Below, one piece after another: positions 1 through 8,627 of a DNA stretch of 39,378 nt. The notes under the pieces were generated by a model. The model was not told the origin of the DNA, searched no databases, and worked only from the letters and a program-made list of their open reading frames with translations. Position numbers and translations under genes: made by a program. Numbering within the stretch: position 1 is the first letter of the stretch; every line of letters starts with the position of its first letter. The stretch lies in NCBI GenBank assembly GCA_936941155.1, contig CAKZJE010000025.1:1-39378 (forward strand). The letters run 5' to 3'. This DNA comes from an uncultured Methylomonas sp. (lineage in GTDB: Bacteria > Pseudomonadota > Gammaproteobacteria > Methylococcales > Methylomonadaceae).

Positions 1-77
1 AAGTAATGGATTACACTAAAATCAAAAAAACGGTTACAGGTTGGTTTAGTGATGACGTGACGTATTTTGATGTTATC
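1..77. repeat. Terminal direct repeat (copy 1 of contig overlap)
   Basis: These 77 bases are identical to positions 39302-39378. They lie inside one gene, and its reading frame is continuous when the two ends are joined. This is the signature of a circular or circularly permuted genome cut at an arbitrary point by an assembler. An exact length of 77 equals a common assembly k-mer size, so it is more likely an assembly overlap than a biological terminal repeat. Confidence 0.95.
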
Positions 78-3000
78 ACAGGTATTGATAACCCATTAAC
101 TAAATTATTTAGACAAGTCTTTAGCAATGTAGGCACGACACTAATGCAAGCCGCAACAGATTCGTTTAAAGATGAGAGTTTATTCAACTCTAATTTAATG
201 CTTCCTAGAATGAAACTTTCGTTAAAAGCCGGTGAAAAAAACAATGCTGATAACCAAAAGAAAATTGAGGATGCAATCAATAAAGCCAGTGATGAAATAG
301 CAGGTCAAGCGTTTGGACGTTACTTAGGGCAATTCCAAAGCATGGGTGAGGGTCTATACGAAACAACGATTAGACTTGCGGCACAAGCAGCCGTAGCAAC
401 AGCAGGGATGGAAAAACTAGGTTCAAAAACAAGTTTAACGGGTTTAGGCCTGATTTCATTTAGTGATTCAATGACACGCGCATTTGGTGGATTGAAAGAA
501 TTTAAAGCAGGTCTTGATAGTCTATATGATGCTTTCACAAGTGACCCTCAAAAACTGATTGACTCTAAAAAAGCAGTAAATAATTTTCTTGTTAGTTTAA
601 AAGCTCCTGCAAGTGCTGGATTGCCAACTGAAATCACAAGTAAATCAGACGCGGCTAAAGTCACTAATTATTTATTAACTGCTGCAAAAAACATATCGGC
701 AGTAGTCGAGCCGTTATTAAAAACCAATAATTTGCAACCAGATACCACGGGAATGCAAAACTTATGGAATAAAGTGGCTAAATTTGAATTTATGCCTAAA
801 GCCAATGCTGCATATATTAAAAGCATTCCAGTTGAAAATTTAACAACGGATGTTTTAACTAAGGCATTAGAAGGAACAAAATACACGCTTGAATCTTTGA
901 AAGTAACAAAACCTTTGATTGAATACGCGAAAAGCAACGCAAATTATTTGGATTCAAAAAAACAATTAAATGAATTAAAAACAGATAAAGTTTTAAATGA
1001 CGAACTTAAAAAACTAGGTGATTATGCAATACCAAAAACAGTTGAAGAAGCTGCGGCATTGGCTGAAAAGCTAAAAGCATTGGAAAAGAATGCAGGCGAT
1101 AACGTAAATAAATTTGAGGTATTAACTAAAGCAACTTTAAATGTTATTACGTCGCTTGAAAAACTTGCTGATGCCGGTAAATTTATTACAGACTTTTCTA
1201 AATCCATTTCAGCGTGGATTAAAAACATTCGTGCAACGTCAATGGGTTCGCCAGAAACGCAGTTGAATATGGCTAAAGCAAACTTTGAAGAACAATTAAA
1301 GTTAGCTAAGTTTGGTGCAACAGCGGAAGAAAAAAGAACAGCGTTAAGCGGCATTACCGGTTATGCTGACACTTACATGAACGCAATTAAATCATATTAC
1401 GCTACCAGTGAAAAAGGTCAAACTGCGCTAGAAGATGTTTTGTCACAAGTCAGTGGTCTTGCTCAATCGGTTGACGTTCAAGAATTACAACTTGGTGCAT
1501 TAAACGATATTAAAGATGCCATTGATTTTAGCACTATTGAAATCCCCAAAGGTATTAGTGAAGCAAACCAAGAGTTATGGAATAAATTGATTACGGCTAC
1601 GAAATCAGCGGGTGACGTTGCCAAACTAAACCCAACACTTGAAAATACTATGCGCTATGACGCATTGGCTAAAATCGTTTTGATGATAGATAAATCAGCT
1701 GGAATGGCTGGTGTTGACGCTGCGTTTATGGATAAATTGATTCAAAGCGTTGCTGGTGAAGGTGGTTTAACATCTAACGTTAATCTGATTATCAATAGTG
1801 CTGAATTTGATGCTGCACAAAAAACAGCCATTATCAATAACGTCTTGGCATCGTTTAATGAGCAAGTATTGACGCTTAAAAACTTTAGTTTTGATATGAA
1901 AGATGCGGTTGATGCGGCTAAAACGTCAGTATTGCAATCTTGGGGTGAACCTAAACTGGACGTAACCACTACTGATGCTATTCAAAAAATAGCTGAGATT
2001 GATAAGTTATCAAAAGAACTAAACAGTTTAATTACCACTGAAAACGGGGTGACTGTTTTATCTGATGACGCTAAAGCTAAAATTGCTGAGATTGATGGTA
2101 AGTCAAAAGAGTTAAATGCTTTAATAAGCCAAAACAATTTATTAAATGTTTTGCCAGACGATGCTAAGTTAAAACTTGCCGATGTTGCAAAAGCGTCTAG
2201 CGAACTAAATGCTTTGATTGCTAAGGATAACAGCGTTAATGTTTTAGATGATGTTGCTATTCAAAAAATAAAAACATTAACTACTGCTGCCAACGATTTG
2301 AATGTGATGGTAAGTAAAGAAAATTTCATGTCAGTTGATAGCAATCAAGCCATTAAAAATATGCTTGAGGTTCGATATTTAAATACCAACCTTGAATTGG
2401 GTATTACTGCTGAAAAAGCATTAAACGTTAACACCGCAAAAGCAACTACAGATGTATCCGCTGTTAACTTGTTAGCTGTAGATGTGAATAAAAACTTAGC
2501 GACAGTGGTAACAATGGATGTTAATACCGCAAAAGCAACTACAGATGTATCCGTTGTTAACTCGTTAGCTGTAGATGTGAATAAAAACTTAGCGACAGTG
2601 GTAACAATGGATGTTAATACTGCATCTATGATTGGTAAAATTGATGGAATTATTGTTGCTGCAAATTCCGCAACGACAGCACTTTCAGCAATGACTGTTG
2701 AAAACAACAATACTATAGCAAGCGCAAATGCAGCAAAAGCAGCTAGTGATGCAGCAGCATCGGCAGCAGCAAATCAAGCGGCAGAAAGTGCAAAAGCTGC
2801 AAGTGCCTTAATGACATTATCGCAAGCAGACATGGATTCGTTGTCAAAACAAACTGCTCTGCCAAGAAGTGCTGAAAATGCTAAATATTGGCAGCAACAA
2901 AGTAATTTGGATTTATTGCAATCTCCATCTACGTTTACACCCGCTTGGAAACTAGCAGGTTTTAATAGTCAAAATGATTACGACACTTATTATGAGAAAA

Positions 3001-3308
3001 CTGATTATCCGAAATTCGCAAACGGTGGTATTGCTAATCAGCCGTCTATATTTGGTGAAGCAGGCGCAGAGGCAGCCGTCCCATTGCCAGACGGCCGATC
3101 AATACCCGTTACTTTGTATAACGCGTCAAACGATTCAAGCGTAAACAGTGCAGAAACCATTGCAGAGTTAAAATCTCAAAATCAAAAACTAGAGATTTTA
3201 GTCAATACCATGATGGCAACATCAAAAGCAGAACGTGAAAAAACACAGGAATTGATTGATGCAATGAATGGTTTAAGAACTGATACACGCTTAAAGGCTA
3301 AAGGTTAA
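1..3308 (+). CDS. Tail tape measure protein, C-terminal part (gene continues from 36205 across the junction)
   Basis: This is the distal part of the gene that begins at 36205. Joining the contig ends gives one uninterrupted frame of 6,405 nt (2,134 residues). The first full codon here is at position 3. The protein sets tail length and is threaded through the tail tube. This part is mostly helical and Lys/Ala/Asp-rich. It carries 31-residue repeats (1971-2621), then an Ala-rich stretch, and ends with the GEAGAEAAVPLPDGRSIPV-type motif common at tape measure C-termini, followed by a short coiled coil. The internal ATG at position 6 is not the real start. The next tail gene starts 3 nt after the stop. 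Confidence 0.93.
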   Translation, partial: VMDYTKIKKTVTGWFSDDVTYFDVITGIDNPLTKLFRQVFSNVGTTLMQAATDSFKDESLFNSNLMLPRMKLSLKAGEKNNADNQKKIEDAINKASDEIAGQAFGRYLGQFQSMGEGLYETTIRLAAQAAVATAGMEKLGSKTSLTGLGLISFSDSMTRAFGGLKEFKAGLDSLYDAFTSDPQKLIDSKKAVNNFLVSLKAPASAGLPTEITSKSDAAKVTNYLLTAAKNISAVVEPLLKTNNLQPDTTGMQNLWNKVAKFEFMPKANAAYIKSIPVENLTTDVLTKALEGTKYTLESLKVTKPLIEYAKSNANYLDSKKQLNELKTDKVLNDELKKLGDYAIPKTVEEAAALAEKLKALEKNAGDNVNKFEVLTKATLNVITSLEKLADAGKFITDFSKSISAWIKNIRATSMGSPETQLNMAKANFEEQLKLAKFGATAEEKRTALSGITGYADTYMNAIKSYYATSEKGQTALEDVLSQVSGLAQSVDVQELQLGALNDIKDAIDFSTIEIPKGISEANQELWNKLITATKSAGDVAKLNPTLENTMRYDALAKIVLMIDKSAGMAGVDAAFMDKLIQSVAGEGGLTSNVNLIINSAEFDAAQKTAIINNVLASFNEQVLTLKNFSFDMKDAVDAAKTSVLQSWGEPKLDVTTTDAIQKIAEIDKLSKELNSLITTENGVTVLSDDAKAKIAEIDGKSKELNALISQNNLLNVLPDDAKLKLADVAKASSELNALIAKDNSVNVLDDVAIQKIKTLTTAANDLNVMVSKENFMSVDSNQAIKNMLEVRYLNTNLELGITAEKALNVNTAKATTDVSAVNLLAVDVNKNLATVVTMDVNTAKATTDVSVVNSLAVDVNKNLATVVTMDVNTASMIGKIDGIIVAANSATTALSAMTVENNNTIASANAAKAASDAAASAAANQAAESAKAASALMTLSQADMDSLSKQTALPRSAENAKYWQQQSNLDLLQSPSTFTPAWKLAGFNSQNDYDTYYEKTDYPKFANGGIANQPSIFGEAGAEAAVPLPDGRSIPVTLYNASNDSSVNSAETIAELKSQNQKLEILVNTMMATSKAEREKTQELIDAMNGLRTDTRLKAKG
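1971..2621 (+). repeat. Seven in-phase 93-bp (31-residue) repeats inside the tape measure gene
   Basis: Units start at 1971, 2064, 2157, 2250, 2343, 2436 and 2529. The first three share the pattern A.xKIAEID..SKELN.LI; the fourth and fifth are more diverged. The last two are almost identical at DNA level: 2427-2519 and 2520-2612 differ at only a handful of bases, and a further copy starts at 2613. They encode TAKATTDVSxVNxLAVDVNK. The strict 93-bp register indicates growth by tandem duplication, the last step being recent. Confidence 0.88.
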
Positions 3309-3310
3309 TT

Positions 3311-4783
3311 ATGTCTATATGGATTGCAACAGTTGGCGCGTTAGATAAGTCTAATGCGTCACAAACGCTTAGATTTAGTGACGTGTCATTTATTGATAAC
3401 AGCGGCAATTACTTTGAAAATAGAATGCTGCAACCAGCATTGATTAAAGTAAGCCCTGATGATGGCGGAACATTTAAAATATTTTCCAGTCCATCTATTG
3501 GTGAAATTGAGTTAATCAATAAAGATGGCGGATTAAATTATTTAATGGATTACGCGCTAGATAATGGCAATATTTCACTTTCACTTGTAAATGATGACGG
3601 ATCTCAAAACGATTATTTAACAGGTAAAGTTGAATCAATGCGGTTTAGCGGCGATATGGTTTATTTAACAGTACGCTCAATGTCGGAAGTATTGACGCGC
3701 AACCATGTTAATAATAAATTTTTAGGTAATAACGCGTTGCCGGATGGCGTAGAAGGCGTTGCTGGTGACATTAAAGGCAATATAAAGCCGCGAGTGTTTG
3801 GCAGTGTGCTTAATGCAACGCCAGTTTTTGTTAATACGTCACAGCTAATTTATCAATTTTCAGATCGCACAACGGCAACAATAAACGCTATTTATGATAA
3901 AGGCGTTGCGCTAACGCTTCATCAAGCATATACATGGGCGGATTTTTCGTCATTTATGGTGCATAGTAGCATTGCATCGGGAAAGTACATTACTTGCGCT
4001 GGTTACGCAAAACTAGGCACAACACCAGCGGGAACAATAACGGGTGATTGTTCAGATTCAGTGACGAACGCGGGTGATGTATTTGAATCAATCCTTGCCG
4101 AAGAATCTTTAACGCTAGACGCAACCAGCAAAAGCGCATTAAACGCGATTGGTGCTGTAGGGATTTACGTCACAAGTGAAGTTAGCACATCAGCATTACT
4201 TAATCAGATAGCACAATCATGTGGTGCTTATTGGTATTTTATGCAAAATGTGGTCTATGCAAAGTTAATCGCGCTTGCTACTACGTCAACGCTTACGCTA
4301 ACAAATAGTGAACTGATAACCATTGATATTGTAAATACTGGCATTGGTGAAAATGGGTTGCCTGTCACATCAGTGTCAATGCAATATGATAAAATTGAAA
4401 CAGTGCAACAAGAAACCGATTTAGCTGGCGCAGTAACCGCAGCGCGTAAAGCAGTTTTATCTCAGCAATATAGAACCGTGTTTATAAATGACTCAGCAGT
4501 ACAAACGCGCCATCCTTTAGCACCTGCAATTAAAATTGATAGTTGCCTTAAAACAAGTACCGCAGCAACAAGCGTTGCAACTACTTTGCTTAACTTATCT
4601 AAAGTGCGTGTTGATACCGTAAACATCACAGCGGTGGTTGATGAGATACCATCTTTAACTTTAGGTGATGGCGTTACTGTATTTTCTGATAAATTAAGTT
4701 ATGATTACGGAAAATTATTAACCATTATCGGCTTTCAAATCGATGCAAAAAGAAAAGAGATTATTTTGGAGTGTATCGGGTGA
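3311..4783 (+). CDS. Distal tail protein (putative baseplate or hub component)
   Basis: A 490-residue protein directly after the tape measure. The N-terminal part is beta-rich (KIFSSPSIGEIELINKDGGL). Near residues 155-195 it has KGNIKPRVFGSVLNATPVFV and IYQFSDRTTATINAIYDKGV. This 'RPLCWG..NI.PVLVD...YQ..DG.VQ.I.AVYDRGV' pattern recurs, as I remember it, in a tail protein family found after the tape measure in Gram-negative siphoviruses. By position it belongs to the tail tip. No enzymatic motif is visible. The family resemblance is from memory; the tail-tip role is inferred. Confidence 0.7.
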   Translation: MSIWIATVGALDKSNASQTLRFSDVSFIDNSGNYFENRMLQPALIKVSPDDGGTFKIFSSPSIGEIELINKDGGLNYLMDYALDNGNISLSLVNDDGSQNDYLTGKVESMRFSGDMVYLTVRSMSEVLTRNHVNNKFLGNNALPDGVEGVAGDIKGNIKPRVFGSVLNATPVFVNTSQLIYQFSDRTTATINAIYDKGVALTLHQAYTWADFSSFMVHSSIASGKYITCAGYAKLGTTPAGTITGDCSDSVTNAGDVFESILAEESLTLDATSKSALNAIGAVGIYVTSEVSTSALLNQIAQSCGAYWYFMQNVVYAKLIALATTSTLTLTNSELITIDIVNTGIGENGLPVTSVSMQYDKIETVQQETDLAGAVTAARKAVLSQQYRTVFINDSAVQTRHPLAPAIKIDSCLKTSTAATSVATTLLNLSKVRVDTVNITAVVDEIPSLTLGDGVTVFSDKLSYDYGKLLTIIGFQIDAKRKEIILECIG

Positions 4784-5940
4784 CAAGTAACATATCGTTA
4801 AGCTATCCAAATAGAATAGATGAATGCACTATTGCAGAAACTACTGCAACAACATGGACAAGTTCACTGCCATTAAGCAATATTCAAAACCCAGTTATTA
4901 AACGTGTCGCGCGTTCAACTATTGGCTATCGTACTTCAACGCTTAAAATTAACTTACCTTATGAACCGCGCAGTATTGGCGTGGTATCACTTATCAATCA
5001 TAACTTAACCACTAACGCTAAAGTACGCGTTATAGCCTATAGCGGATTGGATTTTGGTGGTGATGTACGCTTTGACAGCGGAAGTGATTTTAGAGCGTGG
5101 ACAATTTTATATCCAATTTATAGCGAAAATGCAGCAGGGACAAAATATCCTTGGGAATCACGCAACTGGTGGCTTGGGTCTATTGAAGAAGACCAGCGCA
5201 AAAGCTATACATCAATGGCGACATATTACCCAACAGAAAACGCAATGGTGCGCTCTGTTAAGATTATTATTGATGACACGCCATCTATTTCCGCCACTAG
5301 TACAACAAGCGTAACTGTTAGCACAGGTGAAAAAACATTTACAGTAGCAACTGGATTATCTTTTATTGCTGGGCAAGAAATAACCGTTTATAAAACTTCT
5401 GATAACACTACATTTGTTGCTGGTACAATTAACTCATACAGTCCAACTACAGGCGCATTAGTGTTAAACTCTACCAGTTATGGTGGAACAGGTTCACACA
5501 GCGCGTGGAGTATTATTAACGGTGATAATTATATAGAGATTGGGCGTGTTTTCTTAGGTCGTACAGTTGAGCCTAGTATTAACCCGTTTTATGGTGAAAT
5601 ATCACAAGGCTATGTGGATTTAACGGAAATTCAACGCTCGATAGACAACACAAAATATTATTATATTAAACCAAAAATGCGCACGTTAGCTTGTACATTA
5701 AAACATCTGACGCAAGAAGAAGCGTTTAGTGGTTTTTATGATGCACAGCGTGAAGTGGGGTTGAGCGGTGAATTGCTTTATAGTTATTCAAAACCCGATT
5801 ATATTGGCAACATAAACATGACAGTTGATAAGAATTTTTACGCAAGAACATTTTTATGCAACTTTTCAGAATTAAGTCCTATTGAAAATCCTTTCGTGAA
5901 TGGGTTTCAAACATCTTTAAAACTTGAGGAAATAGTCTAA
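4780..5940 (+). CDS. Tail tip / minor tail protein
   Basis: 386 residues from a GTG start at 4780, whose GTGA overlaps the TGA stop of the preceding gene. GGAG at 4768-4771 lies 8 nt upstream, so this start is preferred to the in-frame GTG at 4771. The sequence is beta-rich with many aromatics (FRAWTILYPIYSENAAG, WESRNWWLG). A middle beta-sandwich-like segment (SVTVSTGEKTFTVATGLSF) is followed by EIGRVFLGRTVEPSINPFYG. Overlap with the gene before and a 1-nt overlap with the one after show translational coupling in the tail-tip set. Its exact role is not known. Confidence 0.65.
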   Translation: MTSNISLSYPNRIDECTIAETTATTWTSSLPLSNIQNPVIKRVARSTIGYRTSTLKINLPYEPRSIGVVSLINHNLTTNAKVRVIAYSGLDFGGDVRFDSGSDFRAWTILYPIYSENAAGTKYPWESRNWWLGSIEEDQRKSYTSMATYYPTENAMVRSVKIIIDDTPSISATSTTSVTVSTGEKTFTVATGLSFIAGQEITVYKTSDNTTFVAGTINSYSPTTGALVLNSTSYGGTGSHSAWSIINGDNYIEIGRVFLGRTVEPSINPFYGEISQGYVDLTEIQRSIDNTKYYYIKPKMRTLACTLKHLTQEEAFSGFYDAQREVGLSGELLYSYSKPDYIGNINMTVDKNFYARTFLCNFSELSPIENPFVNGFQTSLKLEEIV

Positions 5941-6725
5941 TGAGTTCAGTTACTTTTAGTACAACCGTTGGCGGTGATGGTAGCACGGTCACTGATGACG
6001 ATAACGCCACAACGGGCCTTGGTAACGGTGGCGCGTTAATTCGTCTTGTTCCAATGATGCAGCAAGTTGTGAATGTTGCAGCATACACAGTTAACGCTGT
6101 TGATAGTATTACTGGGTTAAACGATTTATATCTAGGCTCATATTCATCTAATCCAACTTTAAATAATTCTGGTGATGCGCTAATTGCTGGGAATTTATAT
6201 TTTAATGATGTTTCTGACGAAATGCGCGTTTATACTGGTAGCGCGTGGGTTGCTGCTTATATTCCAGCGGGTTCGTATTTGCCATTAGCTGGCGGCACGA
6301 TGACGGGGAATATTGAATTTAATAGCGGACAACCTTTAGGAACACCATCTAGCGGTACGCTGTCTTCTTGTACGGTTAATGGGACTGACGCAGTAGGGTT
6401 TAGAAATATCCCTGTTAATAGCCAAAGCACAGCTTACACCGCCGTTTTAGCGGATAGCGGTAAATGTATTTTCCACCCATCAACCGATGCTAATGCTCGG
6501 ACGTTTACAATCCCTGCTAACAGCTCTGTAGCTTATCCAATCGGCACAGCAATCTCTTTCGTTAATATGACAGCGCAAGTGGTCAGTGTTGCTATCACAA
6601 CAGACACGATGTATTTAGCGGGTACAGGCACTACAGGCACACGTTCTCTTGCGCAGTACGGCACAGCGACAGCACTTAAAATGACATCGACTACTTGGAT
6701 TATTTCCGGTGCGGGGTTGACCTAA
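5940..6725 (+). CDS. Tail fibre-like protein
   Basis: 261 residues, starting in a TAATG overlap with the previous gene. Around residues 113-125 it has YLPLAGGTMTGNIEF, the hallmark short repeat of phage tail fibres and collars. N-terminal to it is a segment with DLYLGSYSSNPTLNNSGDALIAGNLYFND and an AYIPAGS linker. The C-terminal ~110 residues are Thr/Ala-rich beta sequence (TFTIPANSSVAYPIGTAISF), typical of a fibre tip domain. It probably forms a trimeric fibre or an anchor for the following glycine-rich protein. Confidence 0.78.
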   Translation: MSSVTFSTTVGGDGSTVTDDDNATTGLGNGGALIRLVPMMQQVVNVAAYTVNAVDSITGLNDLYLGSYSSNPTLNNSGDALIAGNLYFNDVSDEMRVYTGSAWVAAYIPAGSYLPLAGGTMTGNIEFNSGQPLGTPSSGTLSSCTVNGTDAVGFRNIPVNSQSTAYTAVLADSGKCIFHPSTDANARTFTIPANSSVAYPIGTAISFVNMTAQVVSVAITTDTMYLAGTGTTGTRSLAQYGTATALKMTSTTWIISGAGLT

Positions 6726-7513
6726 TGAGTGGAATAATACAAGCGGTACTGCGTGACTTTCGGTCTTTTGGTCCTCCTCCCGGTCAACAAGCGTATACAG
6801 CACCTGGGACATATTCATGGGTTGCACCTACTAATGTAACATCTGTTTCTGTGGTTGCTGTCGGAGGCGGCAGTGCTGGTGGTGGTGGTTTAGGGTATAA
6901 AAATAATTACTTAGTCACACCAGGCAGCTCTTATACTGTAGTTGTAGGAGCAGGAGCATCTACATCAATTGCTGCTGGCGGAGATAGTTATTTTGTGTCT
7001 ACTGCGGTAGTTAAAGGTGGTGGATGCCCTGGAGGTGGTGCAGGAAGTCAAGGCGGTACATTTACTGGTGACGGAGGTGGTATTGGTGGCGGCAATGACG
7101 GTGGTGGCGCTGGTGGTTACGCTGGTAACGGGGGTTCTGGAAAATCAAGTAATAGCGCTGGTCCAGGTAATGCAGGTGCTGGTGGTGGTGGTGGAGGTGG
7201 TGGTGGTGGATATGATAGCGGCACTGGAGATGCGTGGACAGGCGGTGGAGGCGGCGTTGGTATATTAGGCCAAGGGTCAAATGGTGCGGCAGGTGGTTCA
7301 GGCGGAGGTGGTGGTGGCGGTGGCTCAAGTGGTACTAGCGGCACATCAGCTACTAGCGGTGGCACAGGCTCAAATGCGGGTAATGGTGGAGTTTATGGCG
7401 GAGGTCGAGGCGCTACTTATGCTGCTTATGGACTTGCTGGTGGCGGTGCAGTTCGTATTATATGGCCAGGAACAACTCGTGCGTTTCCATCAACAAATAC
7501 AGGTGATTTATAA
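6725..7513 (+). CDS. Glycine-rich tail adhesin-like protein
   Basis: 262 residues from ATG 6725, which overlaps the previous TAA; the longer in-frame start at 6695 would run into the upstream gene and is rejected. The N-terminus (MSGIIQAVLRDFRSFGPPPG) is followed by a small beta domain (YTAPGTYSWVAPTNVTSVSVVAVGG). About 170 residues then consist largely of Gly with Ser/Ala/Asn, including runs of 8-9 Gly, and the end is VRIIWPGTTRAFPSTNTGDL. Gly-rich stretches of this type form packed polyglycine-II helices in some phage adhesins. The closing IIWPG segment is typical of such tail proteins. It is probably the receptor-contacting tip. Confidence 0.72.
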   Translation: MSGIIQAVLRDFRSFGPPPGQQAYTAPGTYSWVAPTNVTSVSVVAVGGGSAGGGGLGYKNNYLVTPGSSYTVVVGAGASTSIAAGGDSYFVSTAVVKGGGCPGGGAGSQGGTFTGDGGGIGGGNDGGGAGGYAGNGGSGKSSNSAGPGNAGAGGGGGGGGGGYDSGTGDAWTGGGGGVGILGQGSNGAAGGSGGGGGGGGSSGTSGTSATSGGTGSNAGNGGVYGGGRGATYAAYGLAGGGAVRIIWPGTTRAFPSTNTGDL

Positions 7514-7914
7514 TGAATCTTTATATAGAAATTGAAAACGGTCAACCAAAAAATCATCCAGCGTTAGAAGAAAATTTATTGCAAGCGTTTGGCGCAATAC
7601 CAAGTCATTGGATGCCATTTGAACGCATTGAAAAACCGCAATTAGAAATTTATGACGTACTTGACCAAGAAGAACCAGAATACCAATTAGTTGACGGTAT
7701 TTACAAAGATGTCTGGATGGTGCATCCTATGACTGCTGAAGAAATAACAGCCAAAAAAGTAGCAACTGTCGCGGCTTGGAACAATCGCTTTCCGTCATGG
7801 GTATTTAATGAGTCTGAATGTGTTTTTGAACCACCTACGTTTTACCCACAAGACGACAAAAGCTACTACTGGGATGAATCAATAATTAACTGGGTCGAGG
7901 TAAACAATGCCTGA
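7513..7914 (+). CDS. Putative tail fibre assembly/chaperone protein
   Basis: 133 residues, acidic and Trp/Tyr/Pro-rich. The C-terminus, PPTFYPQDDKSYYWDESIINW, matches the 'P..YP.DGK.Y.WdE....W.E' ending of small proteins that follow fibre genes in many phages. The N-terminus (MNLYIEIENGQPKNHP) resembles the same group. No membrane segment or enzymatic motif is seen. The location right after the glycine-rich fibre gene supports a fibre chaperone or accessory role. The gene ends 8 nt into the next one. Confidence 0.55.
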   Translation: MNLYIEIENGQPKNHPALEENLLQAFGAIPSHWMPFERIEKPQLEIYDVLDQEEPEYQLVDGIYKDVWMVHPMTAEEITAKKVATVAAWNNRFPSWVFNESECVFEPPTFYPQDDKSYYWDESIINWVEVNNA

Positions 7915-8119
7915 CGATAAATGCCGCTTGGCGAAAGTAGAACAGCGCATGGACGCGCTAGAAGAAGTGTTTGAAGATCGCGGTAAAAAACTCGATGCAA
8001 TCATTTATGCGCTTGAAGAAATGAAGAACGAGCAAACACGCTATAAAGGCTTCATTGGTGGCATTGTGTTTACCGTTGGCGCGTTATTCTCGTTCCTTAC
8101 TTGGTGGTCAAGTAAATAA
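7907..8119 (+). CDS. Small C-terminally anchored membrane protein (XhlA/holin-like topology)
   Basis: 70 residues. Residues 5-45 form a charged amphipathic coiled coil (LAKVEQRMDALEEVFEDRGK). One hydrophobic helix follows (FIGGIVFTVGALFSFLTWW) and then a short basic tail. This coiled-coil-plus-terminal-helix layout is that of XhlA-like and some holin-accessory proteins. It is the first of three small membrane proteins before the endolysin and overlaps its neighbours by 8 and 1 nt. Which of the three is the pore-forming holin cannot be told from sequence. Confidence 0.6.
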   Translation: MPDDKCRLAKVEQRMDALEEVFEDRGKKLDAIIYALEEMKNEQTRYKGFIGGIVFTVGALFSFLTWWSSK

Positions 8120-8385
8120 TGGAAGTCTTGCAATTTGCCACTGATGTTGGATTTCCGATTGCAGCGGCTTGCATTGGCTTGTATTTTGTTTTTCTAACCG
8201 TGAAGTTTTTGCTTGATAGTGTGCTTGAGCGCATAAATGGGTTGATCAGCATCATTCAGCAGCTCGACAAGCGCGTTACTGCCATGAGTAGTGATATTAT
8301 TCGCATTGATTCGCTTATGGCTGATGCGCTCGATATACCGCAAGAAAAAGACAAAGCTAAACCAACCATAGAGCGCAAAGACTAA
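8119..8385 (+). CDS. Small membrane protein of the lysis region, paralogue 1
   Basis: 88 residues. An N-terminal hydrophobic helix (FPIAAACIGLYFVFLTVKFL) is followed by an amphipathic helix (LISIIQQLDKRVTAMSSDII) and a charged tail. It resembles the next gene product: GFPI.AA..G.Y at the start of the helix and a Q.R.LD.D.IR-like segment after it. The pair looks like a tandem duplication. Candidate holin or antiholin. The TAATG junctions on both sides indicate coupled translation. Confidence 0.6.
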   Translation: MEVLQFATDVGFPIAAACIGLYFVFLTVKFLLDSVLERINGLISIIQQLDKRVTAMSSDIIRIDSLMADALDIPQEKDKAKPTIERKD

Positions 8386-8627
8386 TGGACGCTGATAGCA
8401 TTGCAAAGTATATCAATCAATACGGATTCCCCATTGTTGCCGCTGGCGGCATGGGATACATTGTCTATTTCGTTTGGGTGTGGGCAACAAGTATTGTCAA
8501 GCCAATACTTGAGCAGGCTTATAATGTACTTGTTGAGTTAATAGATCAGATTCGTGTACTGGATAACGATATGATTCGATTGACGCAGAAATTGATAACT
8601 ATTTTATTATTGCGGAGTAAGAAATGA
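8385..8627 (+). CDS. Small membrane protein of the lysis region, paralogue 2
   Basis: 80 residues. One hydrophobic helix (FPIVAAGGMGYIVYFVWVWA) is followed by an amphipathic helix (LVELIDQIRVLDNDMIRLTQ) and a basic C-terminus. It appears homologous to the product of 8119-8385. It overlaps the endolysin start by 4 nt (ATGA), the closest coupling to the endolysin in this region, which makes it a reasonable holin candidate. Confidence 0.6.
   Translation: MDADSIAKYINQYGFPIVAAGGMGYIVYFVWVWATSIVKPILEQAYNVLVELIDQIRVLDNDMIRLTQKLITILLLRSKK

Noticed and set aside
2345-2710. 121-codon frame on the - strand in the repeat region
   Set aside because: Antisense to the 93-bp repeats of the tape measure gene. 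Its own repetitiveness is a mirror image.
6-3308. ATG at position 6 as the start of an independent 1,100-aa tail gene
   Set aside because: The frame is open upstream through the contig end for another 1,034 codons and there is no RBS, so the ATG is internal to the tape measure gene.
7017-7365. Several open frames on both strands inside the glycine-rich gene
   Set aside because: GGN-rich DNA lacks stops in other frames and gives Pro-, His- or Val-rich shadows. No RBS, no coupling.
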